From Pedobacter paludis (GTDB taxonomy: Bacteria > Bacteroidota > Bacteroidia > Sphingobacteriales > Sphingobacteriaceae), in NCBI RefSeq assembly GCF_003173575.1, contig NZ_QGNY01000001.1:496001-560000 (forward strand): DNA of 64,000 nt, given 5' to 3'. The notes under the pieces are model-generated. The model made no database searches, had not been told where the DNA came from, and saw nothing but the letters and a program-made list of their open reading frames with translations. Shown in pieces: positions 51,279 to 59,921 of this stretch. The position numbers and the translations under genes are program-made. Position 1 is the first letter of the stretch. Each line of letters begins with the position of its first letter.

Positions 51279-52637
51279 TTAATGATTATTCAAGGCCCTC
51301 GTTTTATTTTGAAACCTTAAAAACAATAGGATAGAGGCCGTTAGCAATCCAAAGGTTAAACCATACCAAATTCCGTTTACGCCAAGCCCAAACTTAAATC
51401 CGAGTAAATAACCTATCGGGATTCCAACCACCCAATAAGCCAGAAATGTAATAAATGTCGGAACATTTACATCGCCGAGGCCACGCAATACACCCAATCC
51501 GACAACCTGCGTACCATCAAAAAGCTGAAAAAAGCCTGCTATAATTAACAATTGAGCCGCGATAGGAACAACAGCTAAATCTTCGGTGTATATAAATGGC
51601 ATTATATTGTGTGCTAAAACAAAAATAATCGCCGTAATGCTCATAAAAACGATTATAACATGGTAGCTCGCAATAGCCGATCTACGTAAATCAACGAAAT
51701 TCTTTTTACCAAAGTTGTTGCCGGTTTTAATCGTTGCAGCCGATGCTACACCGCTCGCAATCATATATGTCATGGCTGCCAAACTTATTGCAATTTGATG
51801 CGCAGCTTGTTCTACAGCGCCAATAGTCCCAATCAAAACGGCTGCACCACTAAAGGCACTTATTTCAAAAGAATACTGCATGGCTACAGGCATCCCAATC
51901 TTGATAATTTTTATGGCGCTAACTTTATCAATAAGAGTTGCTTTAAAACTGATTAGATATTTTTTGAAGTTTTGCGAACGTAAAACATAAATGCTCATGG
52001 CAAATGCCATTAAAATCCGATCAATTAAAGTGCTTAGCCCAACGCCGCTGACACCCATAGATTTTATACCGAACATTCCTTTAACAAAAATTATCCCTAA
52101 AATAATATTAATTAGGTTACCCCAAAGCGAAACAAACATGGCTTGCTTGGTAAAGCCCAATCCTTCGGCAAATTGTTTAAAGGTTTGAAAAATTAATAAG
52201 GGAATAATAGAAATCGAAAGTAAGCCCAAATATGGTTTTGCATATTTTACTACTGCAGGTGTTTGATCTAAATGATCTATAACCAATAAAACGCCAAAAT
52301 GAACCAATGCATAAAGAAAAATACCAACTAGAATATTTATGATTAAGCTGTTGGATAACAATTTGCCGCATTCTTCAAAGTTTTGCTTGCCGTTTTCTTG
52401 GGCGATTAGTGGTGTTAAACCGTAAGAAATACCTAAACCGATTACCAAAATCAAAATAAATATGCTGTTTACCAAAGAAACGGCAGCAAGTTGGGTCGTA
52501 TCGGTAAAGTGTCCAACAATTACACTATCAGCCATCTGAACCAATGTATGACCAATTTGAGAGCCAACAATGGGCAAAGCCAAATGAAGATTTTCTTTAT
52601 AATAAGGTTTATATCGGGCGTAAATTGTAGTTTGCAT
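51279..52637 (-). CDS. MATE family efflux transporter, NorM-like
   Basis: A 452-residue twelve-helix protein. LALPIVGSQIGHTLVQMADSVIVGH opens the first half and KIGMPVAMQYSFEISAFSGAAVL the second. VQMADSVIVGHF and the PVAMQYSFE motif fit the NorM cluster of Na+- or H+-driven multidrug exporters. It differs in length and motif from the MATE protein at 21.5 kb, so the two are not recent duplicates. Confidence 0.92.
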   Translation of the reverse strand: MQTTIYARYKPYYKENLHLALPIVGSQIGHTLVQMADSVIVGHFTDTTQLAAVSLVNSIFILILVIGLGISYGLTPLIAQENGKQNFEECGKLLSNSLIINILVGIFLYALVHFGVLLVIDHLDQTPAVVKYAKPYLGLLSISIIPLLIFQTFKQFAEGLGFTKQAMFVSLWGNLINIILGIIFVKGMFGIKSMGVSGVGLSTLIDRILMAFAMSIYVLRSQNFKKYLISFKATLIDKVSAIKIIKIGMPVAMQYSFEISAFSGAAVLIGTIGAVEQAAHQIAISLAAMTYMIASGVASAATIKTGNNFGKKNFVDLRRSAIASYHVIIVFMSITAIIFVLAHNIMPFIYTEDLAVVPIAAQLLIIAGFFQLFDGTQVVGLGVLRGLGDVNVPTFITFLAYWVVGIPIGYLLGFKFGLGVNGIWYGLTFGLLTASILLFLRFQNKTRALNNH

Positions 52638-52734
52638 AAGTTTGCAAAGGTCGCGTTTTTACCTTCAAAAAAGATAATTAACCAAAAGTTAATTCATTTA
52701 AGCCTATCCATTGGCCATTATTCCGAATTTCACT

Positions 52735-53364
52735 TTATCTAACGGCTGTAAAATATTCTTCCTTTTCAGAAGTATGCGTTTTGATTACATTTGTTAAAAT
52801 TAAGCTAACCAACACCTTTTGAGCTTTTCTGTACGAGCTCCTGAGCAACTTGCTAAACTCTTTTAAAGTAATTCTCTCGTTTCTCTCCAAATACTCCAAA
52901 AGCTTTTTTTCATTTTCAGAGTAGGAGATCAGCACCCCATTGTTTTTATAATCTTGCTTTAAAACCTCAACAATAATTCGACTTGCAAGAACACTTTTAT
53001 CATCAATGCGAATGTATGCCCACCACTTTTTATTTTCATCCAAGGCATAATGAGGTTTGGTATCGCTTTCTGGAATATTTACAACAAGTACTAATTTATC
53101 ATCCACATAAATTTCCTCGAAGGTTGGTTCTATTGCGGGTTTGCAAAACTGATGCGCCGAGGTAAGAATCATATATTTTTCTTCCTCTTCTGATTTAACA
53201 CCTTTTATAGTGCCATCATCGGCAACCCCAATTAACAATTTGCCTCCTTTATTATTGGCAAATGCAACCAAGCTTTTTGCAATTTTCTCTGTGTTGGTTA
53301 TGGTTTTTTTAAAATCCAACCGAACACCTTCACCCTGCAAAATTAAACTCTTTATACTCGCCAT
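52735..53364 (-). CDS. AlbA_2 / Schlafen-like putative DNA- or RNA-binding protein
   Basis: A 209-residue protein. The N-terminal half is the AlbA_2 (Schlafen core) domain: GEGVRLDFKKTITNTEKIAKSLVAFANNKGGKLLIGVADDG (about 11-51) and IRIDDKSVLAS (about 114-124). The C-terminal part is a winged-helix-like region (ITLKEFSKLLRSSYRKAQKVL, about 164-184). AlbA_2 proteins are often transcription regulators or nuclease relatives; catalytic residues are not confirmed here. Its gene is followed by no obvious target. Confidence 0.85.
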   Translation of the reverse strand: MASIKSLILQGEGVRLDFKKTITNTEKIAKSLVAFANNKGGKLLIGVADDGTIKGVKSEEEEKYMILTSAHQFCKPAIEPTFEEIYVDDKLVLVVNIPESDTKPHYALDENKKWWAYIRIDDKSVLASRIIVEVLKQDYKNNGVLISYSENEKKLLEYLERNERITLKEFSKLLRSSYRKAQKVLVSLILTNVIKTHTSEKEEYFTAVR

Positions 53365-53373
53365 ATCTTTAAA

Positions 53374-53859
53374 TTAATAAGCTACTCGAGGCGTTTCGCC
53401 TTGATGCAGGTTTCTTACATAAACTTCGTTCATTACTGTGGCGCAAAGCTCACCTTGTTTATTGGTTATTTCCATTGGATAGGCCTTAACAAACTTTCCG
53501 CCGTTCTTTAAGGCATTTTCTGCGTCCGCTAACATTTCATCGGTAATGGTAATGGTAAAATATAGCGTAGATCGGCCAGGTTTTAGATATTGTATCGATG
53601 CACTTTTTAACCAAACCCTAACTTTAAAGCCCTGTCGCTGTAACAACTGATCAAACAATAATGCATAAAATGGATCCGTAGCAGCATAAATAGTTCCGCC
53701 AAAAATAGAGCCATTGTAGTTCTTATTTAAAAAGCTTTTACTCAATTTTACGGTGCAACTCCTGAAACCATTTTCAAATTTCTGAACCCAAATGCGCTGA
53801 AAAAACAAAGGAGGATAGAAGCGCATTACCCATTTAAGGGTGTTTTGAGATATGATCAT
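53374..53859 (-). CDS. DUF4442 hotdog-fold protein (thioesterase-like)
   Basis: About 161 residues from the ATG at 53859 (MIISQNTLKWVMRFYPP); an earlier in-frame ATG at 53880 is possible. The DUF4442 pattern is clear: NTLKWVMRFYPPLFFQRIWVQ, then YNGSIFGGTIYAATDPFYALL (about 64-84), a hotdog fold without a confirmed reaction. It lies nine bases upstream of the AlbA_2 gene on the same strand. Confidence 0.82.
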   Translation of the reverse strand: MIISQNTLKWVMRFYPPLFFQRIWVQKFENGFRSCTVKLSKSFLNKNYNGSIFGGTIYAATDPFYALLFDQLLQRQGFKVRVWLKSASIQYLKPGRSTLYFTITITDEMLADAENALKNGGKFVKAYPMEITNKQGELCATVMNEVYVRNLHQGETPRVAY

Positions 53860-53939
53860 AATTACTAATATCAGAAACATTTGCCATGTTTTAAAGTTTT
53901 ATGGATGATGTTTAAGTAATATTTTAGTAAATTAGGATC

Positions 53940-54248
53940 ATGCATGTTTACGATACCGTTACAGCCGCTTTGGCTGATTTAGATAGCCGAGGCTATAATT
54001 TGGATTTTAATTTAACGCCTGAGGCTTTAGAATGTAAGGAGATTGATTTGCTCCTGATGCCAGAAGAATTTGAAATAGATGAAGTATATAGATTTGAAGG
54101 GTTGACCGACCCTGCGGATAGTTCCGTAGTTTATGCCATTTCATCAGCAGTTGGCAATTTGAAGGGTGTTTTGGTTGATGGTTATGGCGTTTATGCGGAA
54201 AATGTTTCCCCAGAACTTCTAAACAAATTAAAAATTCACCATGAATAG
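53940..54248 (+). CDS. Small acidic protein, family often mislabelled phosphoribosylpyrophosphate synthetase
   Basis: A 102-residue acidic protein (MHVYDTVTAALADLDSRGYN, then EIDLLLMPEEFEIDEVYRFEG and YAISSAVGNLKGVLVDGYG). Homologues in Bacteroidota carry the PRPP-synthetase label, but there is no PRPP loop and the protein is far too short, so the label is wrong. Function unknown; the fold is probably a compact alpha/beta domain. Confidence 0.7.
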   Translation: MHVYDTVTAALADLDSRGYNLDFNLTPEALECKEIDLLLMPEEFEIDEVYRFEGLTDPADSSVVYAISSAVGNLKGVLVDGYGVYAENVSPELLNKLKIHHE

Positions 54249-54349
54249 TATTCTTGCTTAACGAATGGTATAATTTATTTATCATCAAAAAAAAATTAAA
54301 ACCAAATGATAACAAGGTTGTTAAGTTTATAAATAACAATAAAAAAACT

Positions 54350-54562
54350 ATGAAAAAAATAATCTTAAGTCTTGCTTTCGCTGGCTCTCTGATGATAGCC
54401 ACCTCAGCATGCAATTCGTCTAAAAACATGGCCGGTTCAACGGATAGTACTAAAACGGATTCTACAACAACAGCTCCTGCGGATACAACAAAAACAAGTA
54501 CTCCGCCTGATACCACTACAAAAATGCCACCTGATACAACAAAGAAAATGCCTCCAATGTAG
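54350..54562 (+). CDS. Short lipoprotein with Thr/Pro/Asp-rich repeats
   Basis: A 70-residue lipoprotein from the ATG at 54350; the upstream open frame to 54254 is not signal-like. The lipobox is IATSAC with Cys19, and the mature part is a tail of Ser/Thr/Asp/Pro/Lys repeats (TDSTTTAPADTTKTST, PPDTTTKMPPDTTKK). It looks like an unstructured surface-tethered peptide. A strong terminator follows. Confidence 0.75.
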   Translation: MKKIILSLAFAGSLMIATSACNSSKNMAGSTDSTKTDSTTTAPADTTKTSTPPDTTTKMPPDTTKKMPPM

Positions 54563-54569
54563 GCCAATA

Positions 54570-54600
54570 AAAAGCTCCTGACTAAATCAGGAGCTTTTTA
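54570..54600 (+). terminator. Intrinsic terminator after the short lipoprotein gene
   Basis: AAAAGCTCCTGA (54570-54581) pairs with TCAGGAGCTTTT (54587-54598), a perfect 12-base stem with a 5-base loop and trailing T. Confidence 0.9.
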
Positions 54601-54702
54601 TTTAACAACTATTTTTTTTATTTGTGGTTATTTGTACTTTCAGCAATTAAACCAGATAGAAAAAAATGAATCCCCAATCAACAAACAATCGTAATTATTT
54701 TC

Positions 54703-55893
54703 TTGGTAATTGTAGCTGCCTTGGGCTACTTTGTAGATATTTACGATCTTGTTTTATTCTCTGTAGTTCGTGTTAAAAGCCTTACCGAAATTGGCGTTTC
54801 TGCCACCGACTTAAAAGCAGACGGAATCTTTATTATTAATGTACAGATGTTTGGCTTATTGCTTGGTGGATTGCTTTGGGGAATTCTGGGCGATAAATTG
54901 GGAAGAATCAAAGTTTTGTTCGGATCTATATTATTATATTCTTTGGCCAATATTGCCAATGGATTTGCCACAACTGTAAATAGTTATGCCTTAATTCGGT
55001 TTATTGCAGGAGTAGGGCTAGCAGGAGAACTTGGAGCAGGAATAACTTTAGTTACCGAAACCATGGATAAAGAAAAGCGTGGTTACGGAACGATGATTGT
55101 TGCCGGAATAGGATTATTGGGTGCCGCTGCTGCAGCTACCATTTCCGAAAACTTTACCTGGCAAACCTCTTACTTTGTTGGTGGCGGAATGGGCTTATTA
55201 TTGCTTCTGTTAAGAGTTGGAACATTCGAATCAGGTTTGTTCAAACATGCTGCAAATCAAAAACAAGTAGTTAAAGGAAACTTTTTTATGCTTTTTAGCA
55301 ATAAAGAAAGATTACTTAAATATCTGTACTGCATTTTAATTGGAATTCCCTTGTGGTTTGTTGTAGGCATCTTGGTAACCTTATGTCGTGAATTTGGTCA
55401 AGAACTACATGCTACCGAAACACTTGATGCTGGGAAAGGAATCATGTTTACTTACTTTGGTATTGCCATTGGTGATGTAGTAACTGGTTTTCTGGCTCAA
55501 ATTCTAAAATCAAGAAGAAAAACGGTCTTCATTTTTCATTGTCTTTCCGTGGTAAGCGTTATTGTTTATTTAACAAGTTATGGCTTATCGGGGGCTAGCT
55601 TCATATGGATTTGTTTGTTTATGGGCTTTTCCGTTGGTTATTGGGCAACTTTTGTGACGATTGCCGCAGAGCAGTTTGGGACAAATATTCGTGCAACCGT
55701 AACAACTACCGTTCCCAACTTTGTTCGCGGTGCACTTATTCCCATTAATTTGCTTTTCGGTTATTTAGCCACTAAATACAGTAATGTTACTGCTGGGTTT
55801 ATTGTAATGGGCGTGTTAACGCTTATTGCAATTTTTGCCCTGAGCCAACTTAAAGAAAGCTTTAATAAAGATTTAGATTACTTGGAAGAATAA
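54703..55893 (+). CDS. MFS transporter with apparent +1 frameshift at its N-terminus
   Basis: A 396-residue frame of about twelve helices. It opens VIVAALGYFVDIYDLVLFSV with the charged pair in helix 1, has GDKLGRIKVLFGS (motif A-like) near 65-77 and AGVGLAGELGAGITLVTETM, as in metabolite:H+ symporter-type MFS proteins. The frame starts at a TTG (54703). A better start, ATG 54666 (MNPQSTNNRNYF), with more typical spacing, is in another frame and joins this one only if one base near 54699-54702 is removed. Substrate unknown. Confidence 0.82.
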   Translation: MVIVAALGYFVDIYDLVLFSVVRVKSLTEIGVSATDLKADGIFIINVQMFGLLLGGLLWGILGDKLGRIKVLFGSILLYSLANIANGFATTVNSYALIRFIAGVGLAGELGAGITLVTETMDKEKRGYGTMIVAGIGLLGAAAAATISENFTWQTSYFVGGGMGLLLLLLRVGTFESGLFKHAANQKQVVKGNFFMLFSNKERLLKYLYCILIGIPLWFVVGILVTLCREFGQELHATETLDAGKGIMFTYFGIAIGDVVTGFLAQILKSRRKTVFIFHCLSVVSVIVYLTSYGLSGASFIWICLFMGFSVGYWATFVTIAAEQFGTNIRATVTTTVPNFVRGALIPINLLFGYLATKYSNVTAGFIVMGVLTLIAIFALSQLKESFNKDLDYLEE

Positions 55894-56054
55894 TACTCCA
55901 ATGCATTTTATTATACAACTTTCTAAAACACAATCAAAGCTGTTGAAAGTTGAAGATCTAAATTTTATTAATTAATTTTCTCAGTCATATCCTTGCCAAC
56001 TGTCAATAAAATGTACTATATAAATTTAAATCAGCTTTACTGTACGAATAGCTT

Positions 56055-56062
56055 TAAATTTG
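56055..56062 (+). promoter_or_regulatory. Candidate -7 box of hemF
   Basis: TAAATTTG at 56055-56062 fits TAnnTTTG and lies 17 bases before the hemF ATG. No clear -33 element. Confidence 0.45.
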
Positions 56063-56079
56063 TATAGTTTAAATAATCA

Positions 56080-56979
56080 ATGGCCATGTTCAAAGAAGAA
56101 GTAGCGGAGAAGTATCAGCAAATCCAGGATGAGATTTGTAAGGGATTAGAGATTGCTGATGGAAAGGGAAAATTTGAAGAGGAAATTTGGGATAGAGAAG
56201 GTGGGGGCGGAGGCCGTACCCGGATTATGCAAAACGGAAATATTATTGAAAAGGGGGGCGTAAATTTCTCTGCTGTTTATGGAAAACTTCCTGAGGCCAT
56301 TAAAAAAGCTTTTAATGTTACTGAAGAAGATTTTTTTGCTACCGGCGTTTCAATTGTTATCCATCCAAATCATCCTTTGGTTCCAATTATCCACATGAAT
56401 ATTCGTTATTTCGAACTTAATGAAGACACTCGATGGTTCGGTGGTGGAATTGATTTAACGCCACATTATGTTTTCGAAAACGATGCCCGATTTTTTCATC
56501 ATAAGTTAAAATTGGCCTGTAACGAACATAACGAAAGTTTTTATCCAAAATTCAAAGCGCATGCTGATGATTACTTTTTCATCAAACATCGTAATGAAAC
56601 TCGCGGAATTGGTGGAATATTTTACGATCGGTTGAAACCTGAAAATACTGATTTATCCTGGCAACAGATTTTAGACTTTTCTCTAACTATTGGACAAAGC
56701 TTCCTTCCAATTTATACAGAATTAATCGATAGAAACAGAGATAAAGAATTTACAGAACTACAGAAGCAATGGCAATATCAACGCCGTAGCCGTTATGTAG
56801 AGTTTAATTTGGTTTACGATTCTGGCACAAAATTCGGATTGGAAACCAATGGAAGAATAGAATCTATACTGATGAGCTTGCCACCTCAGGCAAACTGGGG
56901 TTATAACGTTCAGCCCGAAATAGATTCTGAAGAATACAAAACCATACAATTACTTAAAAAAGGAATAAACTGGATTTAA
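56080..56979 (+). CDS. hemF: Oxygen-dependent coproporphyrinogen III oxidase
   Basis: A 299-residue enzyme of heme synthesis that oxidatively decarboxylates coproporphyrinogen III to protoporphyrinogen IX with O2. DREGGGGGRTRIMQNGNIIEK (about 35-55), VIHPNHPLVPIIHMNIRYFE, WFGGGIDLTPHY (about 125-136) and GGIFYDRL are all diagnostic. Its presence indicates aerobic heme synthesis. The next gene starts on the base after its stop. Confidence 0.96.
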   Translation: MAMFKEEVAEKYQQIQDEICKGLEIADGKGKFEEEIWDREGGGGGRTRIMQNGNIIEKGGVNFSAVYGKLPEAIKKAFNVTEEDFFATGVSIVIHPNHPLVPIIHMNIRYFELNEDTRWFGGGIDLTPHYVFENDARFFHHKLKLACNEHNESFYPKFKAHADDYFFIKHRNETRGIGGIFYDRLKPENTDLSWQQILDFSLTIGQSFLPIYTELIDRNRDKEFTELQKQWQYQRRSRYVEFNLVYDSGTKFGLETNGRIESILMSLPPQANWGYNVQPEIDSEEYKTIQLLKKGINWI

Positions 56980-57330
56980 ATGGCCGAATTGAAAGAAAAA
57001 GAATTATTGCTGTTAAATGCATTGATTGATGGCAATATAGAGAAGTTTGGCTTTTTAAAATCGCATCTAGATTTTATTACTGTAGAATCTAGAAAGACTA
57101 CTGGAATAGGTTTATATGTTACTTTTGGTTATCTGAAAGAATTTGATGAAGAAGAATTTGTGAATGCGCTGATCAGTGCTGAACAGAAACTTATCACTCC
57201 AAGCTTAAAGAATGAATTAACGTATTGTTTAGACATTACCAACGGAAAAATAGATTTTCTTGAAATCGCTACGAACGGAAATGAAATTTGGGATGGAAAT
57301 TTAGAAAACTGTACCTTAGTTTCAGAATAA
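56980..57330 (+). CDS. Unrecognised protein coupled to hemF
   Basis: A 116-residue acidic protein with no signal peptide, predicted mixed alpha/beta (LLLNALIDGNIEKFGFLKSH, then RKTTGIGLYVTFGYLKEF, NELTYCLDITNGKIDFLEIA). I recognise no family. Its ATG directly abuts the hemF stop, so translation is coupled, which hints at a link to heme or tetrapyrrole metabolism or just operon drift. Its end overlaps the convergent endonuclease V gene by nine bases. Confidence 0.65.
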   Translation: MAELKEKELLLLNALIDGNIEKFGFLKSHLDFITVESRKTTGIGLYVTFGYLKEFDEEEFVNALISAEQKLITPSLKNELTYCLDITNGKIDFLEIATNGNEIWDGNLENCTLVSE

Positions 57331-58020
57331 GGTTAAGGGTTGATTAACCTCATGATAGCCTATTTTTAGCTTTCCAAGTCTAAATGCATTCACAGTTTCA
57401 TGAGCAATTCTGGTAGGCTCAGGAATTCTGTAATTTCCGATACAATTTTTCATGATTTCTAAACTTTGAGCTTGAGTAGTCAAGTGCCCGGCAGAAACAT
57501 AAACAGGTTTACATTTTTCCTTTGTCCTTAAGGCAAAACCTAAAAGATCACTACTGCTCGTAATCTCAGCGGTAGCGTATTTATAATTGGCAGGGAGATG
57601 ATTATCTCCATAAAGAATTTTCTTTGCACAGCCAATTGTTGGTTGATTGGAAAGAATGCAAAAATGAGAGGCGACACCCATTCTTCGGGGGTGAAGAATT
57701 CCATTTACATCCAGAACTACAACATCAGGCTTATCTGGAATCAAATCCCAAACTTTTAGTAAGGCAGAAACTTCTTTGAAACCTAAAAATCCAGGTTCAT
57801 AAGGAAAGTTTGTTTCGTAAGTAGCCAGTGCATAAGATTTCAATACCATCTCAGGATAACTCAAAATTACAATTCCAGCATACATTGTTGAACTATTTTT
57901 ATTGAATGAAATATCAGCACCGCCAATAGTTGTAATTTTTTCTACAGGCTGAAATTTGAGTTGTTTTGAAAGTTCAACTTGTAGCGCAGTAGCCTGCTGA
58001 ATACTATAGTGATCGTACAT
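57322..58020 (-). CDS. nfi: Endonuclease V
   Basis: A 232-residue DNA repair enzyme that cuts next to deoxyinosine. The catalytic acids lie in GGADISFNK (Asp about 36), VVLDVNGILHPRRMGVASHFCI (about 99-120) and a later GFALRTKEKCKPVYVSAGH stretch; PTIGCAKKILYG (about 128-139) is diagnostic. It is convergent with the protein after hemF, with a nine-base overlap. Confidence 0.93.
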   Translation of the reverse strand: MYDHYSIQQATALQVELSKQLKFQPVEKITTIGGADISFNKNSSTMYAGIVILSYPEMVLKSYALATYETNFPYEPGFLGFKEVSALLKVWDLIPDKPDVVVLDVNGILHPRRMGVASHFCILSNQPTIGCAKKILYGDNHLPANYKYATAEITSSSDLLGFALRTKEKCKPVYVSAGHLTTQAQSLEIMKNCIGNYRIPEPTRIAHETVNAFRLGKLKIGYHEVNQPLTLF

Positions 58021-58224
58021 CTAAAATTCAACAAGAAAAATACTGATATGTTTTAATAGATAATTTTTTGACAAAATAATACTTAATAAAGCTGTTTTTA
58101 TTAACATTTATATAAAAAAGTACGCAGTAATAGAGTAAAAAAATCTATGTAGCGCCAAGTTGTTGACTTAAGTCAAAAAGTTACCAAAATGAAAGAATTT
58201 TTGTAGTATTAATAAGATTTATTT

Positions 58225-58232
58225 TATGTTTG
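58225..58232 (+). promoter_or_regulatory. Candidate -7 box before a small hypothetical gene
   Basis: TATGTTTG at 58225-58232 matches TAnnTTTG, with TTG at 58200-58202 as a -33 candidate (22-base spacing). The ATG at 58236 follows four bases later, so use would give a leaderless or very short leader message. Confidence 0.4.
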
Positions 58233-58235
58233 TGT

Positions 58236-58493
58236 ATGGAAAAGTTAGAAAAAATCCAAATGCTTAGCTCGTTTTTAGCCAAGGTTAAACATCTTCGAGG
58301 ATATGGTGATATGAATTCCTATAACTTAGTCAAAGAATTTAAAACCTTAGGTAATTTATCAGAAAATCCATTGCCATCAGATCAAGTAGACGAAATTATT
58401 AATGATTTATCATCACCAAGAACTTGGAACAACGGAAAGAATAATTTCATCCAAAACATTGAAACATTTATTGATGATATTAAAGGAAAATAA
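58236..58493 (+). CDS. Small hypothetical protein
   Basis: An 85-residue soluble helical protein from the ATG at 58236 (MEKLEKIQMLSSFLAKVKHL); the frame also allows a TTG at 58230. It ends in SPRTWNNGKNNFIQNIETFIDDI. No signal, no membrane segment, no recognised family. It has a promoter-like box and a clean terminator of its own, which supports it being a real gene. Confidence 0.6.
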   Translation: MEKLEKIQMLSSFLAKVKHLRGYGDMNSYNLVKEFKTLGNLSENPLPSDQVDEIINDLSSPRTWNNGKNNFIQNIETFIDDIKGK

Positions 58494-58517
58494 TTTAAGA
58501 TAATAAATCTTGTAGAG

Positions 58518-58542
58518 CGTAAACAATGTTTACGTTTTTTTT
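58518..58542 (+). terminator. Intrinsic terminator of the 85-residue gene
   Basis: CGTAAAC (58518-58524) pairs with GTTTACG (58528-58534) across a 3-base loop, followed by eight T. Confidence 0.85.
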
Positions 58543-58670
58543 GTAGATGAAAATTTTTATATATTAATTCAAGGTGGTGATATATTAATTATAGTTTGTC
58601 TTATAATTAATATTATGTTAAGTTGGATTTTATACAGTTAACCCTATCCACTAGATTAATTGCTAATCCC

Positions 58671-59816
58671 TTAAAATTCCTGAAGTTTTCTTTTAAGCTC
58701 CTGAACTTTATCCTGAGCATTTTTACGGGTGTAAATATCGATAAGCAACTGAGCCGTCTTCTTATCATTTGGATTAATCTCATTTGCTCTTTGTAAAGCA
58801 AATTGTGCTCTATTAATTAAGGCGCTATATTTAGAAGTCTTGTCAGCTTCATTTTTCCTTAAAGTTTCATTTGCGGTATTAATATAGGCCAAACTTAGCT
58901 GGTACAGTGCATCAAAATAATTTTGATCTGTGGCCAAGGCTTTATCATAAGCTAAAATAGCTGTAGAATTATTTCCATTAACTTGCTGTAAGTAACCATA
59001 TAGAAAATATAATAGCTTACTTCCTTTTTCTACTTTTAAATTATTCTCTATAAGTCCTGTGGCTTTTCCATAATTTTCAGTATCAAGCAAAAGATTTATA
59101 TAATCATTGGTTAAGGCATGATGGTAAGGATTTAAAACCAAGCCGTCTTCCAGCACTTTAATTGCAGTTTCATTATCAAGTTTGGAAACATACATTTGAG
59201 AAAGCTTTTGGTAAACAGATGGATTTCTGATTCCAAATTCCTGTGCCCTTCTAAAATATTTAACCGCTTCATCATACGATTGGATATTAAGTGCACAAAT
59301 GGCCGTATTTAAAGCCAATGAAGTATCTGCCGGAAAGCTATCGCTAACTTCTCTTAGGTCTTCATATGCTTCCTTAAAATCATTATTAAAATAAGCAGAT
59401 GTACCCTTATCTTGCTTTTTGATCAAGATATTATGGTTTGAAGCCTTTATTAATCCAGAATTGTCTTCATACTTATCTAAGCTTTTCGCTTTTTTAACGG
59501 CCTCTAAAGCAGTATTATAATATTTATCAGCATTGTTGGGATCTGTATCGATTATAGAAGCGAAAGATGTTAGGTAAGCTTTGATAGACCAGGTTTCTGA
59601 CCAGTTTTTTGTTTTTCTGTCGTTTTCTGCCGATTCAATTGATTTTAAACCTTCTGTGATGATGTTTAATTGTTTTTTTTCATCTTCTTTATTGGCAATA
59701 GAAGCTTGCAACTTCCCTACCGAATTACGAGCTACCAATATTTGACTTTTTTGTGCAACTGCAGAAAAAGAAATGAAAGCTAAAATTATAAATGAAAGTT
59801 TGAAACGATTTTGCAT
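58671..59816 (-). CDS. Exported TPR-repeat protein (paralogue 1)
   Basis: A 381-residue protein from the ATG at 59816 (MQNRFKLSFIILAFISFSAVAQ, signal peptide); the frame runs back to 59873 but that part is not signal-like. Several tetratricopeptide repeats cover most of the mature chain (DTSLALNTAICALNIQSYDEAVKYF, ETAIKVLEDGLVLNPYHHALT, FDALYQLSLAYINTA). It is a paralogue of the next gene in domain plan and in the first 120 residues. Bacteroidota TPR periplasmic proteins often scaffold envelope complexes; partner unknown. Confidence 0.8.
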   Translation of the reverse strand: MQNRFKLSFIILAFISFSAVAQKSQILVARNSVGKLQASIANKEDEKKQLNIITEGLKSIESAENDRKTKNWSETWSIKAYLTSFASIIDTDPNNADKYYNTALEAVKKAKSLDKYEDNSGLIKASNHNILIKKQDKGTSAYFNNDFKEAYEDLREVSDSFPADTSLALNTAICALNIQSYDEAVKYFRRAQEFGIRNPSVYQKLSQMYVSKLDNETAIKVLEDGLVLNPYHHALTNDYINLLLDTENYGKATGLIENNLKVEKGSKLLYFLYGYLQQVNGNNSTAILAYDKALATDQNYFDALYQLSLAYINTANETLRKNEADKTSKYSALINRAQFALQRANEINPNDKKTAQLLIDIYTRKNAQDKVQELKRKLQEF

Positions 59817-59873
59817 AGGATAAATTTGAAATCTATTAGGATTAAAACTTACTGATACGGTAAAAATAAACAT

Positions 59874-59910
59874 AAAAAAAAGACCCCCGAAATTTCAGAG
59901 GTCTTTTTTT
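59874..59910 (-). terminator. Terminator of the second TPR gene
   Basis: On the plus strand AAAAGACC (59878-59885) pairs with GGTCTTTT (59900-59907); an inner GAAATTTC is itself palindromic. Runs of A and T on both sides let it act in either direction. It ends the gyrA-side transcript. Confidence 0.75.
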
Positions 59911-59921
59911 ACGATTGGCAA

